From NCBI GenBank assembly GCA_003521625.1, contig DPHV01000024.1, positions 162,216 through 226,215 of the forward strand: a DNA stretch of 64,000 nt, written 5' to 3'. Within the stretch, counting starts at the first letter, position 1; each line of letters begins with the position of its first letter. A program made the translations under genes and the position numbers. This document shows positions 60,466 through 64,000 of this stretch, piece after piece. Under the pieces are notes generated by a model. It searched no databases, was not told the DNA's origin, and saw only the letters and a program-made list of their open reading frames with translations. The DNA comes from Ruminococcus sp. (GTDB lineage Bacteria > Bacillota > Clostridia > Oscillospirales > Acutalibacteraceae).

Positions 60466-62220
60466 TTAATAATCAAAGTAGAAAGTGATTGTTCCATCCA
60501 TATACTTTGCACCTGATTTAAATTTGTGGAGATCAAGTATATTCTTAACCATTGCAAGACCAAGTCCGTGACCTTCAATATTATTATGTTCTGCTTTGCG
60601 ATGATAAGGCTGCCACATATCCTTGATTTCGTCCTTTGTTAATTCCTCACAAGGATTGCTCACGGAAAAGCTCTTGCTTGTTATTTTTACGGTTATTTCA
60701 TTAATATCTGTCGTATACTTGACTGCATTGTCTACAAGGTTTTCTATTACGCTCCTGATAAGCTTCTTATCAGCCTTGATATTTACGTCTCCGTTACTTT
60801 CAAGCTTTATATCATAAATCATATAGATTTCAAGGATTTTTCTTGTAAGCTGTGTAAGGTTGAATTTCTGAATATTTAAGTTAAAGCTTGCAGAATCCAG
60901 CTTTGAATAGTCAAGCATTTTTGAAACAAGCATATTCATTGACCTTGTCTGCTCGTTTATAACCTCGCAATAATGCGTTCTCTTGTCGGTGTTTACATTT
61001 TCTTCAAGATTTTCCGAATATCCGCTGATTATAAAAAGCGGAGTTTTAAGCTCGTGCGCCATTGCATTTGTTACAGTTCTCAATCGGTTTTCCTGTTCAA
61101 TCTGCTTTTTAAGAGTTTGCCACGTTACTGAACCAATGATTATGCCTGCTATCAGGAATACAACAAGGATAAATACGAGCATAAAAATCAGTTTATCGGA
61201 ACAGCTTTCAAGCACGTTGAACTTTCGTGCATAGTTGCAACTGATAGAAATGTTTTCTTCGGAGTTGTATTGCTTTACTGACATTTGTTCCCAGTTCGAG
61301 TATATATACGTAAACGGTGCAACGTTTACGATTGTATTTGTCTCGTATTCTCCGTATCTATTCTCATATGTATATGTATGTACTGCATTAGTATAATAAG
61401 TATTCTTTTTATAGTCGTAGTACTCGTCTAATGCAGTGCTCGCTCTGTATTTTCCGAATACAAAATCATCGTCAATAACATTTCTGTGCATTTCTGTCTG
61501 ATGATATAATTTAGCTTTTTCATCTGCAAGTGTAGGTTTTAATTCGTAATGCTTTATAACCTTGTCCTGTGCATACCAGTCGTTATCCTCGCTCGTCTGT
61601 ACAATTTCAACGCTTTTAGGTTGTAAATAACTTTTATCAATGTAGTATTCGGAACATAAAAGCTCGTAGTATTCGCCGTTTCCTGCATTTTTCTTTGTCA
61701 GATACTCCATTATATCACTGTATTGTTTGTCCGTCATTGATTTTCTGAAGCGTTCAAATTCGATACAGCCAAAACCGGTGATATAGTCATTTTCAATAAT
61801 AACTATTGAATCCTCGTCTTCTGATGTTTTGTCATCTTCGTTTACTAAGTCCCCCTCAAATGCCACTGATATTGCATTTCCTGTCTGACAAAGTATCGCT
61901 CCGGTTTCATTGTCTACAATTTTAATTTGTTCGTCAACATCAATTAACTGTTTGTCAACTTCATAATTGTCGCAAATTTCATCGGAATCTTTATCATATT
62001 TTCTGTTTAAAAAATAGTTTCCCCAGTTGCCGTTGTCGTAATTCTGCATATTTATTGTAGCCTGATGAAAAGAGGAAGCAGAATTGCTTGTAAGTAAATC
62101 AAGCTCTGAATAATATGTTGTTACTGCAAAGACAGCATACACTATTATGCTTAACACAAGCATTGACGCCGCTATGCTGATAAACAGCCTGCGTTTTTGT
62201 TTAGAAAGTTTCTTTTTCAT
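60466..62220 (-). CDS. Sensor histidine kinase with large extracellular domain
   Basis: A 584-residue membrane kinase. One helix at about 11-35, an extracellular region of nearly 300 residues without a family I recognise, and a second helix at about 340-365. The HisKA box NAMAHELKTPLFIISGYSE carries the phospho-accepting His389. The ATPase part has ENLVDNAVKYT, a weak D-box and GHGLGLAMVKNIL. There is no obvious HAMP between helix and HisKA. It is translationally coupled to the response regulator (TGATG overlap), so the two form one signalling pair. The stimulus is unknown. Confidence 0.93.
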   Translation of the reverse strand: MKKKLSKQKRRLFISIAASMLVLSIIVYAVFAVTTYYSELDLLTSNSASSFHQATINMQNYDNGNWGNYFLNRKYDKDSDEICDNYEVDKQLIDVDEQIKIVDNETGAILCQTGNAISVAFEGDLVNEDDKTSEDEDSIVIIENDYITGFGCIEFERFRKSMTDKQYSDIMEYLTKKNAGNGEYYELLCSEYYIDKSYLQPKSVEIVQTSEDNDWYAQDKVIKHYELKPTLADEKAKLYHQTEMHRNVIDDDFVFGKYRASTALDEYYDYKKNTYYTNAVHTYTYENRYGEYETNTIVNVAPFTYIYSNWEQMSVKQYNSEENISISCNYARKFNVLESCSDKLIFMLVFILVVFLIAGIIIGSVTWQTLKKQIEQENRLRTVTNAMAHELKTPLFIISGYSENLEENVNTDKRTHYCEVINEQTRSMNMLVSKMLDYSKLDSASFNLNIQKFNLTQLTRKILEIYMIYDIKLESNGDVNIKADKKLIRSVIENLVDNAVKYTTDINEITVKITSKSFSVSNPCEELTKDEIKDMWQPYHRKAEHNNIEGHGLGLAMVKNILDLHKFKSGAKYMDGTITFYFDY

Positions 62221-62897
62221 CAGTTTTCACCTATCCTGTAGCCACGCTTAACAACCGTTTTAATCATCTTTGAGTTATCTCCGAGTGCCTTACGGAGATT
62301 TTTTATGTGAGTGTCAAGTGCACGTTCGTCAACCTCGCTGTCGTAACCCCAAGCTGCTTTTATAAGAGATTCCCTTGAAACTACACAGCCTTTGTTCTCA
62401 AGCAAAGCTTTAAGAATGGAATATTCCTTTGCAGGCAGATTAATTTCTCTTTCATCTGAAACTACAATACCGTTATTCGGATTTAGCGAAAGCGTTCCCG
62501 ATTTCAACAGAGGGGAACGAACAAGTCCTTTTGAACGCTTAATAAGCGCATTTACCTTGTTGTAGAACACAGGCAGGGAAAAGGGTTTTACAATGTAATC
62601 GTCACAGCCGAGTGCATAGCCTGTTAAAATATCCTCCTGTGCACATCTTGCTGTTATGAACATAATCGGCACATCACTGAAACGCCTTACCTCTTTACAG
62701 ATTTCAAAGCCGTCAAGCTGTGGGAGCATAATATCAAGCAGAAGTAAATCATAAGTGATTTCGTAAGCCATATCTGCACCTTTTTTACCGTTATCGGCAA
62801 CGTCAATTATAATTTTATTTGAGCTTTTCTCTGTGAAATAATCACACAGCATTTCGCTTATGTTCTTATCGTCCTCAACAAGAAGTATCTTGTACAT
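62220..62897 (-). CDS. OmpR/PhoB-family response regulator
   Basis: A 225-residue regulator with an N-terminal receiver domain (ILLVEDDKNISEML, phospho-accepting Asp55 in LLLLDIMLPQLDG, lysine in YIVKPFSL) and a C-terminal winged helix (LPAKEYSILKALLENKG, WGYDSEVDERALDTHIKNLRKAL). It pairs with the overlapping kinase gene. Two adjacent ATG codons (62900, 62897) follow AGAGGTG; I prefer 62897 for spacing. The frame extension to 62921 would put the ribosome binding site inside the gene. Confidence 0.94.
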   Translation of the reverse strand: MYKILLVEDDKNISEMLCDYFTEKSSNKIIIDVADNGKKGADMAYEITYDLLLLDIMLPQLDGFEICKEVRRFSDVPIMFITARCAQEDILTGYALGCDDYIVKPFSLPVFYNKVNALIKRSKGLVRSPLLKSGTLSLNPNNGIVVSDEREINLPAKEYSILKALLENKGCVVSRESLIKAAWGYDSEVDERALDTHIKNLRKALGDNSKMIKTVVKRGYRIGEN

Positions 62898-62986
62898 CAT
62901 TTTCACCTCTGTTTTTATCATATCAGGTTCGTCTGTACTTTATCTGTAGTAAAATAATATTTTTTATGTCTGAAAGGGGAGAGAGG

Positions 62987-63196
62987 TTATTTTACAAACT
63001 TCTCTATTCCGAGCACATAATCACTTGACACCTTATACAGACAACACAATGCAATAAGATGCCGAATAGGAAGTTCACGTTTTCCGCTTTCATATTTACT
63101 GTACTGCTCCTGACGTGTGTGAAGAATAAATGCAATCTGCTGTTGGGTGTATCCGTTTTTAATACGAAGTTCTTTTAATCGTTTGCAATAATCCAT
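62987..63196 (-). CDS. Small XRE-family helix-turn-helix regulator
   Basis: A 69-residue protein consisting of one Cro/C1-type helix-turn-helix domain: LKELRIKNGYTQQQIAFILH, EQYSKYESGKRELPIRHL and LCCLYKVSSDYVLGIEKFV. No second domain. Such proteins often repress their own gene or a neighbour. GAGGTGG precedes the ATG. It is in the same direction as, and 89 bases from, the response regulator gene; common transcription is possible. Confidence 0.9.
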   Translation of the reverse strand: MDYCKRLKELRIKNGYTQQQIAFILHTRQEQYSKYESGKRELPIRHLIALCCLYKVSSDYVLGIEKFVK

Positions 63197-63476
63197 AAAT
63201 CCACCTCAAAAATATTACTATTTGTATTATTAACATAATTATAACATGTTAATATGTCTGATTGCAACTAATATTTATGTTGATACATATGTTAAAATCA
63301 AATTCGTTAATTATACAAAACACAATGACAATGTTGAAAGTTGGTTATGAGACTAAAAATGCAGTTTTGTTTTAAAAAATCATTGCGATTTTATTATTTA
63401 AAATTGCAGAAAATTCAATTAAAATTAATAAAATTAAAAAAAATTGGAAAATTTTGCAAGAAAGTTATAATTATTG
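63197..63476. other. AT-rich intergenic region with ATGTTAA-type repeats
   Basis: Apart from the XRE promoter this region holds TTAACAT (63230-63236), ATGTTAAT (63246-63253), ATGTTGAT (63277-63284) and ATGTTAA (63289-63295), and a TAACATGTTA palindrome (63242-63251), which may be operator half-sites. From 63310 to 63476 it is very A/T-rich with no recognisable gene. Confidence 0.45.
63238..63267 (-). promoter_or_regulatory. Promoter for the XRE regulator gene
   Basis: On the minus strand: TTGCAA (63267-63262), 18-base spacer and TATAAT (63243-63238). The palindrome TAACATGTTA lies in the spacer, a position suited to autorepression. Confidence 0.6.
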
Positions 63477-63505
63477 TTGCAAAATTCTAAAAAATATAGT
63501 ATTAT
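63477..63505 (+). promoter_or_regulatory. Promoter for gdhA
   Basis: TTGCAA (63477-63482), 17-base spacer and TATTAT (63500-63505), giving a leader of about 80 bases before the gdhA start. Confidence 0.7.
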
Positions 63506-63592
63506 AAGAAAGTCGGATAAGCAAATGATTAAAGTGCATTGTGCTATAAGACAAAGGATTTTTTGTGTATTAAATTTAAGGAGGAACATACA

Positions 63593-64000
63593 ATGTCGTA
63601 TGTAAGTGAACAGCTTGAAAAGCTGAAAGCAAAAAATGCAAATGAGCCGGAATTTATTCAGGCAGCAACCGAGGTTCTTACTTCTCTTGAACCCGTATTT
63701 GAGCAGAACCCCAAGTACGAAGAAGCAGGAATCCTTGAAAGAATCACAGAGCCCGAAAGAGTAGTAATGTTCAGAGTACCCTGGGTTGACGACAACGGCA
63801 AGGTTCAGGTTAACCGTGGTTTCAGAGTACAGTTCAACAGTGCAATCGGTCCGTACAAGGGCGGCTTGAGATTACACCCCTCTGTTAATCTCGGCGTAAT
63901 CAAGTTCCTTGGTTTTGAACAGATTTTCAAAAACTCTCTTACAGGTCTTCCTATCGGCGGAGGTAAGGGTGGCTCTGACTTTGACCCCAAGGGCAAGAGC
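63593..64000 (+). CDS. gdhA: Glutamate dehydrogenase, N-terminal part (cut by window edge)
   Basis: 136 codons of an open frame that runs off the window. The sequence matches hexameric NADP-type glutamate dehydrogenase: VLTSLEPVFEQNPKY, ERVVMFRVPWVDDNG, VNRGFRVQFNSAIGPYKGG, LRLHPSVNLG, KFLGFEQIFKNSLTGLPIGG and GGKGGSDFDPKGKS. The catalytic lysine region (PYKGGLR and GGGKGG) is intact. The enzyme aminates 2-oxoglutarate with ammonia, a main nitrogen entry route. AAGGAGG precedes the ATG and a promoter lies about 90 bases upstream. Confidence 0.96.
   Translation, partial: MSYVSEQLEKLKAKNANEPEFIQAATEVLTSLEPVFEQNPKYEEAGILERITEPERVVMFRVPWVDDNGKVQVNRGFRVQFNSAIGPYKGGLRLHPSVNLGVIKFLGFEQIFKNSLTGLPIGGGKGGSDFDPKGKS

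Noticed and set aside
1..64000. CRISPR array, tRNA, rRNA, IS element or prophage
   Set aside because: No regularly spaced repeats, cloverleaf sequences, transposase or phage genes were recognised anywhere in the window.

Overview
This window looks like the chromosome of a low-G+C (roughly 40% by eye) gut-type Firmicute of the Ruminococcaceae/Oscillospiraceae. The evidence is gene order and content: rnc - radical SAM - smc - ftsY; a ylm-type division cluster; the rplS - signal peptidase - rbgA - rnhB - yraN block; tig - clpP - clpX - lon - engB; a sporulation protein (YunB) and a CD1247-domain protein. A Ruminococcus close to R. bromii is a plausible guess, but nothing in the sequence proves the species.

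Positions 1-47,000 are mostly housekeeping genes on the + strand in tight, often overlapping operons. 1-10,600: end of RNase III, radical SAM enzyme, SMC, FtsY, dITPase, YhbY, NadD, YqeK, RsfS, LeuS. 10,600-16,300: S21, AroQ, M24 peptidase, EF-P, an acidic Cys-rich protein, YunB, MiaB, YlbF. 16,300-21,900: MutS, MutL, MiaA. 21,900-30,100: HlyD-like protein, YggS, SepF, YlmH, DivIVA, IleS, LspA, RluD. 30,100-37,100: L19, two tandem signal peptidases I, RbgA, RNase HII, YraN, dipeptidase, threonine synthase, phosphoesterase. 37,100-44,900: trigger factor, ClpP, ClpX, Lon, EngB, LysA.

The accessory part runs from 44,950 to 57,830. A divergently oriented membrane receptor (LytS-type membrane module, PP2C/SpoIIE phosphatase and an RsbW-like ATPase in one chain) faces a STAS anti-anti-sigma protein. 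Next come a 2425-residue NRPS (C-A-PCP-C-A-PCP-reductase) and a MATE exporter that carries its own RsbW-like ATPase domain. All parts of a partner-switching circuit are present except a sigma factor, which suggests that the switch may control synthesis or export of the NRPS product, predicted to be an N-acyl dipeptide aldehyde. This is the most interesting locus in the window. It is followed by a deletion scar that joins the start of a PTS EIIC gene to the end of ptsI.

The window closes with upp and uraA (divergent, uracil salvage), a two-component system, a small XRE regulator and the start of gdhA. Recognisable sigma-A-type promoters (17-18 nt spacers) precede rpsU, efp, miaB, rplS, sip2, thrC, tig, the STAS gene, upp, uraA, the XRE gene and gdhA. 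Several genes use unusual starts: ATT for the radical SAM gene, CTG for miaA, and a TTG for yunB whose ribosome binding site lies inside a terminator stem. No tRNA, rRNA, CRISPR array, insertion sequence or prophage was seen.
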